Source of the DNA: an uncultured Clostridia bacterium
Lineage (GTDB): Bacteria; Bacillota; Clostridia; Christensenellales; CAG-917
NCBI GenBank assembly: GCA_900554085.1
Contig: USGA01000002.1
Coordinates: 1 to 21,837 of the forward strand
Direction: 5' to 3'
DNA: 21,837 nt
The position numbers and the translations under genes were made by a program. Under the pieces are notes generated by a model. That model was not told where the DNA came from, ran no database searches, and worked only from the letters and a program-made list of their open reading frames with translations. Below, in pieces: positions 1 to 7,201 of this stretch (the stretch's first letter is position 1; every line of letters begins with the position of its first letter).

Positions 1-581
1 GCGAAGACGTCAACATCCTCGTCCTCGACACCGAAGTGTACTCCAACACCGGCGGTCAGGCCTCCAAGTCCACCCCCACGGGCGCAATCGCCAAATTCGC
101 CGCGACCGGCAAACGCACCAAGAAGAAAGACCTTGCCCTGCTCGCAATGGACTACGGCTATGTGTACGTCGCGCAGGTCTCTATGGGCGCGGATATGAAT
201 CAGGTCGTCAAAGCGTTCGCCGAAGCGGAAGCCTATCACGGTCCTTCCATCATCATCGCTTACGCCCCCTGCATCAACCACGGCATCAATATGACCAAGT
301 CTCAACTCGAGATGAAGAAAGCCGTCGACACGGGTTACTGGCTCCTCTTCCGCTACAACCCCGCGCTCGCCGACACCGAGAAGAACCCCTTCTCCCTCGA
401 CAGCAAGGCTCCCACGGAAGATTATCAGTCCTTCCTTATGGGCGAAGTGCGTTACGCCTCTCTTGCCAAAATCAATCCCGACTCCGCGAAGGTTCTCTTC
501 GAGAAGAACGAGAAAGACGCGGCGGCAAAACGTGCGTTCTACGCCCGCAAGGCGGAATCCAACTGGAAACCCGGTGTCTAA
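1..581 (+). CDS. nifJ: Pyruvate:ferredoxin (flavodoxin) oxidoreductase, C-terminal end (partial)
   Basis: The gene is cut by the left edge; its first complete codon in the window is at position 3 and it ends with TAA at 579-581. PFOR oxidatively decarboxylates pyruvate to acetyl-CoA and CO2 and passes electrons to ferredoxin or flavodoxin in the cytoplasm of anaerobes. The visible part, about 192 residues, is the end of the thiamine-diphosphate-binding domain. It opens with the family hallmark LDTEVYSNTGGQASKSTP and continues through MDYGYVYVAQVSMGAD, IIAYAPCINHGI and a WLLFRYNP segment near the C-terminus. A full-length enzyme is about 1,170-1,190 residues, so most of the gene lies outside. 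The GTG at 36 is an internal valine codon, not a start. A strong terminator follows, so the gene is the last or only one of its transcript. Confidence 0.95.
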   Translation, partial: EDVNILVLDTEVYSNTGGQASKSTPTGAIAKFAATGKRTKKKDLALLAMDYGYVYVAQVSMGADMNQVVKAFAEAEAYHGPSIIIAYAPCINHGINMTKSQLEMKKAVDTGYWLLFRYNPALADTEKNPFSLDSKAPTEDYQSFLMGEVRYASLAKINPDSAKVLFEKNEKDAAAKRAFYARKAESNWKPGV

Positions 582-624
582 TACAAACCGCATTCGGTTT
601 TCGGTCTGACGGAAAACTCAAAAC

Positions 625-657
625 AAAAGGTGCGCTTTCGGGCGCACCTTTTCGTTT
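625..657 (+). terminator. Rho-independent terminator of nifJ
   Basis: A perfect 11-bp stem (AAAAGGTGCGC at 625-635 with GCGCACCTTTT at 642-652) encloses a TTTCGG loop and runs into a T-rich tail. It lies 43 bases after the nifJ stop codon. Confidence 0.9.
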
Positions 658-704
658 GAGCAGCGGTGACGGGCGCCGAATTTACACGAAAACAGAAAAC
701 TTGT

Positions 705-732
705 TTGCTTGCGCCGCTCGGCGTGTTATACT
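705..732 (+). promoter_or_regulatory. Putative vegetative promoter of the amino acid kinase gene
   Basis: A -35-like TTGCTT (705-710) and a -10-like TATACT (727-732) are separated by 16 bases. They lie between the nifJ terminator and an AGGAGA ribosome binding site at 747-752, so the downstream gene appears to be transcribed on its own. Confidence 0.6.
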
Positions 733-758
733 GTCCTTACTCTCACAGGAGAACGGAA

Positions 759-1583
759 ATGGCAACTTTCGACATCGAACTCGTAGGCAAGATAGGCTCT
801 ATGGCGCTCATCGACCGCGAGTATCAGGAAATGAACTACAACATCATCGCGCGTCTTTCGCGCGAACTGCGCCCCGGCTATATCTGGGTGACCTCCGGCG
901 CCACCGAAATCGGCAGGCTCGATTTTATCAAGCGCACGGGACGGGAACTGCACGGTTCAGACGAGGAAAACAAGACGGACTACTCCGCCCAGGGGCAGTC
1001 CATTCTTATGCAAACCTACCGTCAGTTTATCGACAGCCGTTTCAGCGTCAGACAGATACTCGTCGAGCACCACCACTTCAACGACCCCGAAAAGCGTCAG
1101 CATTTGCTGGATATGCTGCTGCGCTGCCCCGGGCAGAACGCCATTCCCATTGTCAACTACAACGACCCCGTCAGTGACGAGGAAAACCGTAAACACGAGA
1201 TTTTCAGCCTGCGCGAAAAACGCGGAAAGGCAATCGAATGCGTGGACAACGACGAGACCGCAAGCCAGATTGCCTGCCTCGTCAAGTGCAAAACACTTCT
1301 TATACTCACTTCCACCGACGGTATCTATCTCAATCCCGACGACAGTTCCTCGCTTGTCGAGCGCGTGTCGGGCAAGGACGTTTACGAACTGATTGCCAAC
1401 GTCGAGGAACTGCAGTCCCATTGCCGCGGCACTTCACGCAAGGGTTCCGCGGGTGCGTGGGCAAAACTCGAATACGTCAAGGAGCCCTTGCAAAACGGCA
1501 CAACCGTCATAATCGCTAGCAGCCGACATTCGATAAAAAACATTCTCGACGGCACGGTAAAAGCCACCAGAATCGGGCTGTGA
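759..1583 (+). CDS. Glutamate 5-kinase-like amino acid kinase (no PUA domain)
   Basis: This 274-residue protein belongs to the amino acid kinase superfamily, which transfers phosphate from ATP to a carboxylate or phosphate. Its closest recognisable relative is ProB. Visible landmarks are an N-terminal GKIGS nucleotide-binding motif, VTSGATEIGR, AQGQ, a PIVNYND segment followed by VDNDETASQIA, LTSTDGIY near the middle of the C-terminal half, and GSAGAWAKLEYVKE, which corresponds to the MxTKxxAA region of glutamate kinases. The C-terminal PUA domain found in many ProB proteins is missing and no proA is adjacent, so proline biosynthesis is uncertain; a uridylate-kinase-like or other specificity is possible. 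The ATG at 759 was chosen because AGGAGA lies seven bases upstream; the reading frame is open further upstream but overlaps the promoter. Confidence 0.8.
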   Translation: MATFDIELVGKIGSMALIDREYQEMNYNIIARLSRELRPGYIWVTSGATEIGRLDFIKRTGRELHGSDEENKTDYSAQGQSILMQTYRQFIDSRFSVRQILVEHHHFNDPEKRQHLLDMLLRCPGQNAIPIVNYNDPVSDEENRKHEIFSLREKRGKAIECVDNDETASQIACLVKCKTLLILTSTDGIYLNPDDSSSLVERVSGKDVYELIANVEELQSHCRGTSRKGSAGAWAKLEYVKEPLQNGTTVIIASSRHSIKNILDGTVKATRIGL

Positions 1584-1635
1584 CACAAAGGAATACAAAC
1601 CAGCCTGGTCGACAAAATCCCTGTTTCAAATAGCA

Positions 1636-1662
1636 AAAAAGACGCGTTAAACGCGTCTTTTT
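1636..1662. terminator. Bidirectional terminator between convergent genes
   Basis: AAAAAGACGCGT (1636-1647) pairs perfectly with ACGCGTCTTTTT (1651-1662) around a 3-base loop. The T run on each strand lets it end both the plus-strand kinase transcript and the long minus-strand uronate operon, whose last gene stops at 1697. Confidence 0.9.
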
Positions 1663-1696
1663 GTTAATTTGCGATTGAGTGCAGACCGTTCCGCGG

Positions 1697-2473
1697 TCAG
1701 TCGTCCGCCATTTCTCCGCGTATGCGTTTCATTGTCTCGAGCGAGAACTCCATACTCTTGAGCGGGGAGGGCGAGACGTCCAGTTCGGCTACTGCGTACC
1801 GCGCTCCGATTGCCTCGCACTCTTTCGTCACCGCGGCAAAATCGATGTCGCCCTTGCCCACCGCGCGGAAAATCGGCAATCCGAAAATTCTTCCGTAATC
1901 CTTGAAATGCACGGTTTCCACCCTGCCGTTCAACCTTGCCAGATACTCCGAAATGTCGCAACCCGCCGCCTTAATCCAGAACGTATCGGGTATAAACTTC
2001 ACGGCGGTATCCGTCTCGGAGATAAGTATGTCGTAGGGTCTGCCCCCGTCCGTCGGCTTGAACTCGAATCCGTGATTGTGGTAGGCGACGCTCATTCCGT
2101 ACTGCCGCAGTTTTTCGGAAGTTACGTTGAGGAAGTCCGCAAAACGCCTTACGTCGTCCGCCCTGCCCGTCCTGTACTCCTTGGGCATCATTCCGATTCC
2201 TATGCTTCGGCAACCGAACTGCAGGTGTTCCTCGGCAAGCCGCGCAAGGTCGTCCTTTATTCTCGCAACAGGCGAATGGGTTACGCACACGGGCAAGCCG
2301 TATTCGGCGGAAACCGCGGCAATCTGCCCGCTGTTCACGGCGAGATTACCTCCCGCCGCCGACAGTTGCACCACCTCCGCGCCCATATCTCTGACTGCGG
2401 CAAACACACGACGGTAACCCGCCTCATCCTTGAGATATCTGCGGAGTGAAAAGAGTTGCGCGCCTATTTTCAT
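1697..2473 (-). CDS. Sugar phosphate isomerase/epimerase (xylose-isomerase-like TIM barrel)
   Basis: A 258-residue protein of the AP-endonuclease-2 / xylose-isomerase-like TIM-barrel superfamily (IolE- and tagatose-epimerase-like). These are cytoplasmic, metal-dependent enzymes acting on keto-sugars and their derivatives. Likely metal ligands are E137 in YHNHGFEF, D163 in PDTFW, H189 in HFKD and E230 in AELD; VGKGDIDF near residue 205 is another family signature. The ATG at 2473 was chosen because GAGGTGAT, matching the 16S rRNA tail, ends one base before it; a GTG two codons upstream lies inside that site. It is the last gene of the operon, after two Gfo/Idh/MocA oxidoreductases, and the bidirectional terminator follows. 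The substrate cannot be read from sequence. Related TIM-barrel proteins paired with Gfo/Idh/MocA enzymes cleave 3-keto glycosides, which is one option. Confidence 0.85.
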   Translation of the reverse strand: MKIGAQLFSLRRYLKDEAGYRRVFAAVRDMGAEVVQLSAAGGNLAVNSGQIAAVSAEYGLPVCVTHSPVARIKDDLARLAEEHLQFGCRSIGIGMMPKEYRTGRADDVRRFADFLNVTSEKLRQYGMSVAYHNHGFEFKPTDGGRPYDILISETDTAVKFIPDTFWIKAAGCDISEYLARLNGRVETVHFKDYGRIFGLPIFRAVGKGDIDFAAVTKECEAIGARYAVAELDVSPSPLKSMEFSLETMKRIRGEMADD

Positions 2474-2484
2474 AATCACCTCGC

Positions 2485-2501
2485 GACGGGCTGCGCCCGT
2501 C
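2485..2501 (-). other. Intercistronic RNA hairpin
   Basis: A perfect 7-bp inverted repeat (GACGGGC, 3-base loop, GCCCGTC) fills the gap between the oxidoreductase ending at 2529 and the ribosome binding site of the isomerase gene. There is no T run, so it is more likely an mRNA-stabilising or processing structure than a terminator. Confidence 0.5.
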
Positions 2502-2528
2502 CCTTCCGTACGTGCAAGCGCCGAACGG

Positions 2529-3680
2529 TTATTTCTTGCTGCTCGCCTTTTCTTCCTCTTTGCGTTTTTCCAGTTCGGCTATGAACTGCTCTTCGTCGAG
2601 AGGAAGTCTGACCTCTTTTCCCGTCCAGCCCGCGAGGTGTATCGCGTTGGAGAACGTCAGTCCGGTTATGCCCTCTCTGCCCGGTGCGATGAACTTGTCC
2701 GTCTTGCCGAGGAGATAATCGGTGTAGTTGCGAATTATACCGAGGTGTTGGAAAGGACGTTTGAAAATCGCCAGATACTCGCCTATGCCGCGATAGACGT
2801 GTTTCCTGGTCTTGGGCTTGCCCATAAAGACTTCGTTCACGCGGCTGAATTCGGGTTCGGGCGTCTTGTTCTCGGTGAAAACGAGTTTGCCGTTCTCGAT
2901 AACGATTTTGCCGCCGTCACCCGTGATTTCGAGACGGTTGGTGCCGGGGGCGTCGTGCGTGGAAGTGATGAATACTCCCGTGGCGCCGTTCTTGAACTTG
3001 CAGTACGCCGTGACGTCGTTCTCCACGTTGATGTCGCGTCCTCTGGTTGCAAGAGTCGCGGTGACGGATTCGGGAAGCCCCGCAAGCCACGTGAAAAGGT
3101 CGAGTTGGTGAGGGCACTGATTGAGCAACACGCCGCCGCCCTCTCCCCACCAGGTGCCTCTCCAGCCACCCTGAGCGTAATAGGCGCGCGGGCGGTACCA
3201 GTTGGTGATAATCCACACTATGCGCTTGAGTTCGCCCAGTTTGCCGCTTTCGATGATTTCCTTGGCTTTTATGTATTTGGGGTTGGTGCGCTGATTGAAC
3301 ATCATTCCGAACAGCAGGTCGGGATGTTTGTCCGCCTCGGCGTTCATCTCGCGCACCTGCTTGGTGTAAACGCCCGCCGGCTTATCGCACAACACGTTGA
3401 GCCCCGCCTTGAACGCGGCGCAGGCTATTTCGGGATGGAAATAATGCGGCGTGACCACCATTGCCACGTCGATGAGCCCCGAAGCAAACATTTCGTTGTA
3501 ATCGGAAAACACCTTGACGCCCTTGAGATTTTTCTCGGCGTACGCTCTCCTGTCCTCGGAAATGTCACACACGGCGGTGAGTTCCGCCCCGGGCAGAAGA
3601 AACCCGAGTTTGGTAAACATCTTGGTGTAGAAGGTGCCTTGCTTGCCGATTCCGACGATACCGTATCTGACTTTTTTCAT
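2529..3680 (-). CDS. Gfo/Idh/MocA family NAD(P)-dependent oxidoreductase (copy 1)
   Basis: A 383-residue cytoplasmic oxidoreductase, full length for the family. An N-terminal Rossmann fold carries GIVGIGKQG (residues 7-15). The family's catalytic lysine is K100 in CDKPA, and the C-terminal alpha/beta domain carries GEGGGVLLNQCPHQLDL with H191 and D194 in the active site. Such enzymes oxidise or reduce a sugar hydroxyl using tightly bound or free NAD(P). It is a clear paralog of the gene just upstream (shared MFNQRTNP, WYR, GGWR and NQC.HQLDL blocks). A GGGGG-type site stands before the ATG at 3680. The gap to the previous gene is 49 bases, consistent with one operon. The exact sugar is unknown; the uronate context suggests a glucuronoside or its 3-keto form. 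Confidence 0.9.
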   Translation of the reverse strand: MKKVRYGIVGIGKQGTFYTKMFTKLGFLLPGAELTAVCDISEDRRAYAEKNLKGVKVFSDYNEMFASGLIDVAMVVTPHYFHPEIACAAFKAGLNVLCDKPAGVYTKQVREMNAEADKHPDLLFGMMFNQRTNPKYIKAKEIIESGKLGELKRIVWIITNWYRPRAYYAQGGWRGTWWGEGGGVLLNQCPHQLDLFTWLAGLPESVTATLATRGRDINVENDVTAYCKFKNGATGVFITSTHDAPGTNRLEITGDGGKIVIENGKLVFTENKTPEPEFSRVNEVFMGKPKTRKHVYRGIGEYLAIFKRPFQHLGIIRNYTDYLLGKTDKFIAPGREGITGLTFSNAIHLAGWTGKEVRLPLDEEQFIAELEKRKEEEKASSKK

Positions 3681-3729
3681 TGTTACCCCCGTTTTTCGAG
3701 TATTTTGTTTTCGTTTTATCGCGAAGCGC

Positions 3730-4866
3730 TCATTTCTCCGCCTTCGCTCTTTCTTCCGCCCTCTTCAGGGCGAGAGTTTCGTCGTAAATTTTTTCGGGAA
3801 CGGGAACGGATTGCCGCGCTCCGCTCCACCCCGAAAGGTACATAGCATTTATAAGTTCCACAGCGGCAAGACCGTCGCTCACGGGCGAAATCAGTTTCTC
3901 GCCGCGCAGTATCGCTCCCGCGAAATTGCGGACAATGTTGAGTTGCTGTCCGCCGCGCAGGAATCCCACACCGAAACCGACGACGTGAGAATACCGCTTT
4001 ACCCTGCGGGTCACGAAACCGTAGCCCGATTTGGTCTCTGCGTTGACCTGCTGCTCGCTCTTGGGGTATGTGTAAACCTTCATTCGCAGTCCGTCAACGA
4101 CGATACGCCCCTTGGTGCAGGCGATTTCCAGCCTGTTTATACCGCGCAGTTCGTGCGTGCTCGCCGCAAACGAAAGATACACTCCGTCTCCGTAATCGAA
4201 CAATGCCGTGACGTCGTTCTCCGTCGTTATATCGCGATTTTTCGTGCACATTCTGACGTCGACCGCCTCGGGCGCACCGAGAATCCAGCCTATGAGGTCC
4301 AACTGATGTATGCACTGGTTGATGAGCGTTCCGCCCCCTTCTCCGTCCAACGTCGCGCGCCAGCCGCCCTGGTCGTAATACGCCTGTGAACGGTACCAGT
4401 CGGTGATGATGTAACTCGCCCGTTGCACGTCTCCTAACGCACCGCCGCGGACCAGTTCCCGCGCCCTGACGTAAAGAGGATTGGTGCGCTGATTGAACAT
4501 CACCGCAACGGTAAGTTCGGGACGGGCTTCCGCCGCCGCGATTACTCTCTTCGCTTCCGAAGCGGTGACCGCAAGCGGTTTCTCCACAAGAGTGTGCAAT
4601 CCGGCGTTTATGCAGGCTACCGCTATGTCGGGGTGCGCGTAATGCGGAGTGGCGACTATGACCGCGTCGACCTTGCCCACGGCAATCAGTTTGTCCACGC
4701 TGTCGAATCTCTCCGCTTTGGGGAACCGATTTGCCGCATATTGCAGCACGGCGGGGTCGGTGTCGCACACGGCGGCAAGCCGCGCGCCGCGCACCTTGCC
4801 GACGTAAAGGTTGCGCGCGTGAATGCGCCCCATTCTTCCCACACCTATCACAGCAACTCTCAACAT
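3730..4866 (-). CDS. Gfo/Idh/MocA family NAD(P)-dependent oxidoreductase (copy 2)
   Basis: A 378-residue paralog of the neighbouring oxidoreductase. The Rossmann motif is VIGVGRMG (6-13) and the catalytic lysine is K96 in the classical EKP motif; copy 1 has DKP instead. GEGGGTLINQCIHQLDL (175-191) contains the active-site H187 and D190. GGAGG precedes the ATG at 4866. The gene starts 31 bases after the GH2 gene, so the two are almost certainly cotranscribed. Two related but clearly diverged dehydrogenases in one operon suggest different substrates, or an oxidation step and a reduction step on the same sugar. No substrate-specific motif was recognised. Confidence 0.9.
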   Translation of the reverse strand: MLRVAVIGVGRMGRIHARNLYVGKVRGARLAAVCDTDPAVLQYAANRFPKAERFDSVDKLIAVGKVDAVIVATPHYAHPDIAVACINAGLHTLVEKPLAVTASEAKRVIAAAEARPELTVAVMFNQRTNPLYVRARELVRGGALGDVQRASYIITDWYRSQAYYDQGGWRATLDGEGGGTLINQCIHQLDLIGWILGAPEAVDVRMCTKNRDITTENDVTALFDYGDGVYLSFAASTHELRGINRLEIACTKGRIVVDGLRMKVYTYPKSEQQVNAETKSGYGFVTRRVKRYSHVVGFGVGFLRGGQQLNIVRNFAGAILRGEKLISPVSDGLAAVELINAMYLSGWSGARQSVPVPEKIYDETLALKRAEERAKAEK

Positions 4867-4897
4867 TTTGCCTCCGAGACGACGGGGGAAACCCGCC

Positions 4898-7153
4898 TCA
4901 TTTCTTTTCTATTTTGTTGAGTTCCTCATTGACGTTGTAAAGATACTCCGCAGGCACACCGCCCGCTTTCGCGGCGATACTCTCCACGGTCATACCGCTT
5001 ACCAGACGGAGCAGACCTTTGCTCAGTTTGAACGGAAGTTCTTTGCCGCGCGCTTTCATTTCCTCGATGGCCTTTTCCGCGAGGCGCATTATCAGCGCTT
5101 CGCCTTCCTCCGTGGCGATTATGTCGCCTATCTTGTCTTTGACGGAAAACCTGCCTTCGGGATATTCGAATTCGTAGCGCACGCCGTCTTTCTCGAACCA
5201 GTTGACGACCTCGGTACTCTCGGGCGGAAGCGAATAGTCCTTGCACGGTTTAAGCACACGTACGAATTCCGCGCTGTCACGACAATCGCCCGCTACTGCC
5301 TCCACTCTCGTGGCGCCGACAAGACGGAGCGGCACGTCGAATTCGAACACGCGCCTGCCCTCGGATTCGGCAAGTTTTTTGCCGTTCACGAACAGAGCCA
5401 CTTTCTTCTGATTGGAATAAACCTTAACTTTAATGTTCTTTTCGGCACGTTTAACATATCGTTTCGACGTTATATGCACAAACGGTTCGTCCGACCAGGC
5501 GGCCTTGTAGAGGTAGAAAGAATCCTTTTTCGTCTTGCGGTCGTAGGTGACGAGACCTTTGTTGTTGCGCCCGCTGACGCCACCCTCGTTCCTGCCGTCC
5601 ACGGCGAAATCGAACATATTCCACAAATGCGTCGCCCACAGATAAGGACGCTCTTCTATAATTCTGAGCAGGTTCTCGTGATAGTACGCCTGATACTCTT
5701 CGGAATAGTCGCCCTGCTTCGGGTCGGCGGAATGAAGCGTAAGCACCGCCTCGCACCCGTACTCGGAAATACCGACGGAGCGGTCGGGATACTTCGCGCG
5801 GAAATCGTCAAACCACTTGGCGTTGTCATCGACCGTGCCCATATACCAGCCGAAATAATGGTTGTAGGACATCGTGTCGGTTATCCCCGTCAATTCGGAC
5901 GCGGGGTCCAGCATAGTGACGTTGGCAACCGTCGTCAGACGCGTGGGGTCGAGGCTGTGGGCAATATCGTTCAACCTCTTATGCAACGCGATTATTTCGG
6001 GTTTTTCGCCGCCTATGGTTATCTCGTTGCTGAGTCCCCACACCGCAATGCTCGGGTGGTTGAAATTCTGCACCACCAGTTCCCTGAGTTGACTTTCGGC
6101 GTTTGCGTCGCCGTTTTCCAGGTGCGCCGAAATGTAGGGTATCTCCGCCCACACGACTATGCCGAGTCGGTCGCACAGGGAATAGAACCTCTCGTCCTGC
6201 TGATAGTGAGCGAGGCGCACGGTGTTTGCGCCCACTTCGTAAATGAGAGCGGCGTCTTCCTCGTGCTCTTTCATCGAAATCGCCCAACCCTTGTCCTGCC
6301 TGTCCTGATGACGGCAGACTCCGCGGAGAGGATATCTCTTTCCGTTGAGCATAAACCCGTCCTTGTCGACGGCAACGGTTCTTATGCCGAATTCCGTTAC
6401 CCTTTCGTCAAGCACCTCGCCGTCTTTGACGAGAGACACGACCGCCGTGTACAATGCGGGGTTCTTTCTGCCCTCCCAGAGGTGAGCCTCGGGAAGGGTG
6501 AACGAAACCTGGCATTTCTCCGCCGCGGCAACTTCCCGCGCGGCAATTTCCTTGCCCGCAAAACACAGTCGCACGAGCACTTTCTGCCCGTCCGCGGGAC
6601 TGGTGACAAACGCCCGCACGTCTACGTTCGCCGAACCGTCGCCCTGCGGCACGGATACGATTGCAACCCCGCTGCCGCCGAAATAGTCCAGGTCGAATCT
6701 GCTTTCGCCCGCCTCGATGAGATATACGTCGCGGTATATACCGCCGAAGAAAGTGAAATCCGCACTCTGAGGATAGACGTAATCGTTGGGGGAATTGTCC
6801 GCAACCACCGCGATTTCGTTCTCGCCGTCCGCAAGCGCTTCCGTGACGTTGACGCGGAAAGTGCCGAAACCGCCCTCGTGTCTTGCAACCTTGGAACCGT
6901 TGACGTACACCTCGGCAATGCTGTTGACGCCCTTGAACTCAAGGTAGTACACCCTGCCCGCCGTCTTTTGCACGGCAATTTTCCTGACATAAAGACAGGC
7001 GCAACGCAGATAATCGCCGCCGCCGTCCTGTCCGTCGAGGTTGTTCCACGTATGCGGAAGGTTCACGCTCTCGCAGACTGCGCCCGCTGCCTTGGCGGGC
7101 GAATCCACGCCCTTGAAAAAAGCCCAACCGTCATTGAAAAGAGTTTTTTTCAT
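4898..7153 (-). CDS. Glycoside hydrolase family 2 protein (beta-glucuronidase or beta-galactosidase type)
   Basis: A 751-residue retaining exo-glycosidase with the usual GH2 layout: sugar-binding domain (about 1-150), immunoglobulin-like domain (about 155-260) and TIM barrel (about 265-555). The acid/base is E377 in WGLSNEIT and the nucleophile is E464 in ISEYG. An N-x-K triplet (N530, K532) in GRNNKGLVTYDRK aligns with the N-x-K that contacts the carboxylate in beta-glucuronidases, but similar N-x-K-G sequences also occur in some GH2 galactosidases, so specificity is not settled by it. There is no signal peptide, so the enzyme is probably cytoplasmic. An extra C-terminal region of about 110 residues (640-751) is helical and of unknown role. 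GAGGAG precedes the ATG. The glucuronate pathway in the same operon favours a glucuronoside substrate. Confidence 0.9.
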   Translation of the reverse strand: MKKTLFNDGWAFFKGVDSPAKAAGAVCESVNLPHTWNNLDGQDGGGDYLRCACLYVRKIAVQKTAGRVYYLEFKGVNSIAEVYVNGSKVARHEGGFGTFRVNVTEALADGENEIAVVADNSPNDYVYPQSADFTFFGGIYRDVYLIEAGESRFDLDYFGGSGVAIVSVPQGDGSANVDVRAFVTSPADGQKVLVRLCFAGKEIAAREVAAAEKCQVSFTLPEAHLWEGRKNPALYTAVVSLVKDGEVLDERVTEFGIRTVAVDKDGFMLNGKRYPLRGVCRHQDRQDKGWAISMKEHEEDAALIYEVGANTVRLAHYQQDERFYSLCDRLGIVVWAEIPYISAHLENGDANAESQLRELVVQNFNHPSIAVWGLSNEITIGGEKPEIIALHKRLNDIAHSLDPTRLTTVANVTMLDPASELTGITDTMSYNHYFGWYMGTVDDNAKWFDDFRAKYPDRSVGISEYGCEAVLTLHSADPKQGDYSEEYQAYYHENLLRIIEERPYLWATHLWNMFDFAVDGRNEGGVSGRNNKGLVTYDRKTKKDSFYLYKAAWSDEPFVHITSKRYVKRAEKNIKVKVYSNQKKVALFVNGKKLAESEGRRVFEFDVPLRLVGATRVEAVAGDCRDSAEFVRVLKPCKDYSLPPESTEVVNWFEKDGVRYEFEYPEGRFSVKDKIGDIIATEEGEALIMRLAEKAIEEMKARGKELPFKLSKGLLRLVSGMTVESIAAKAGGVPAEYLYNVNEELNKIEKK

Positions 7154-7201
7154 ATCGACTCCTCTCGCCGCCTTCGGTCGCCCGCAGGCGGAATCGGCGG
7201 A

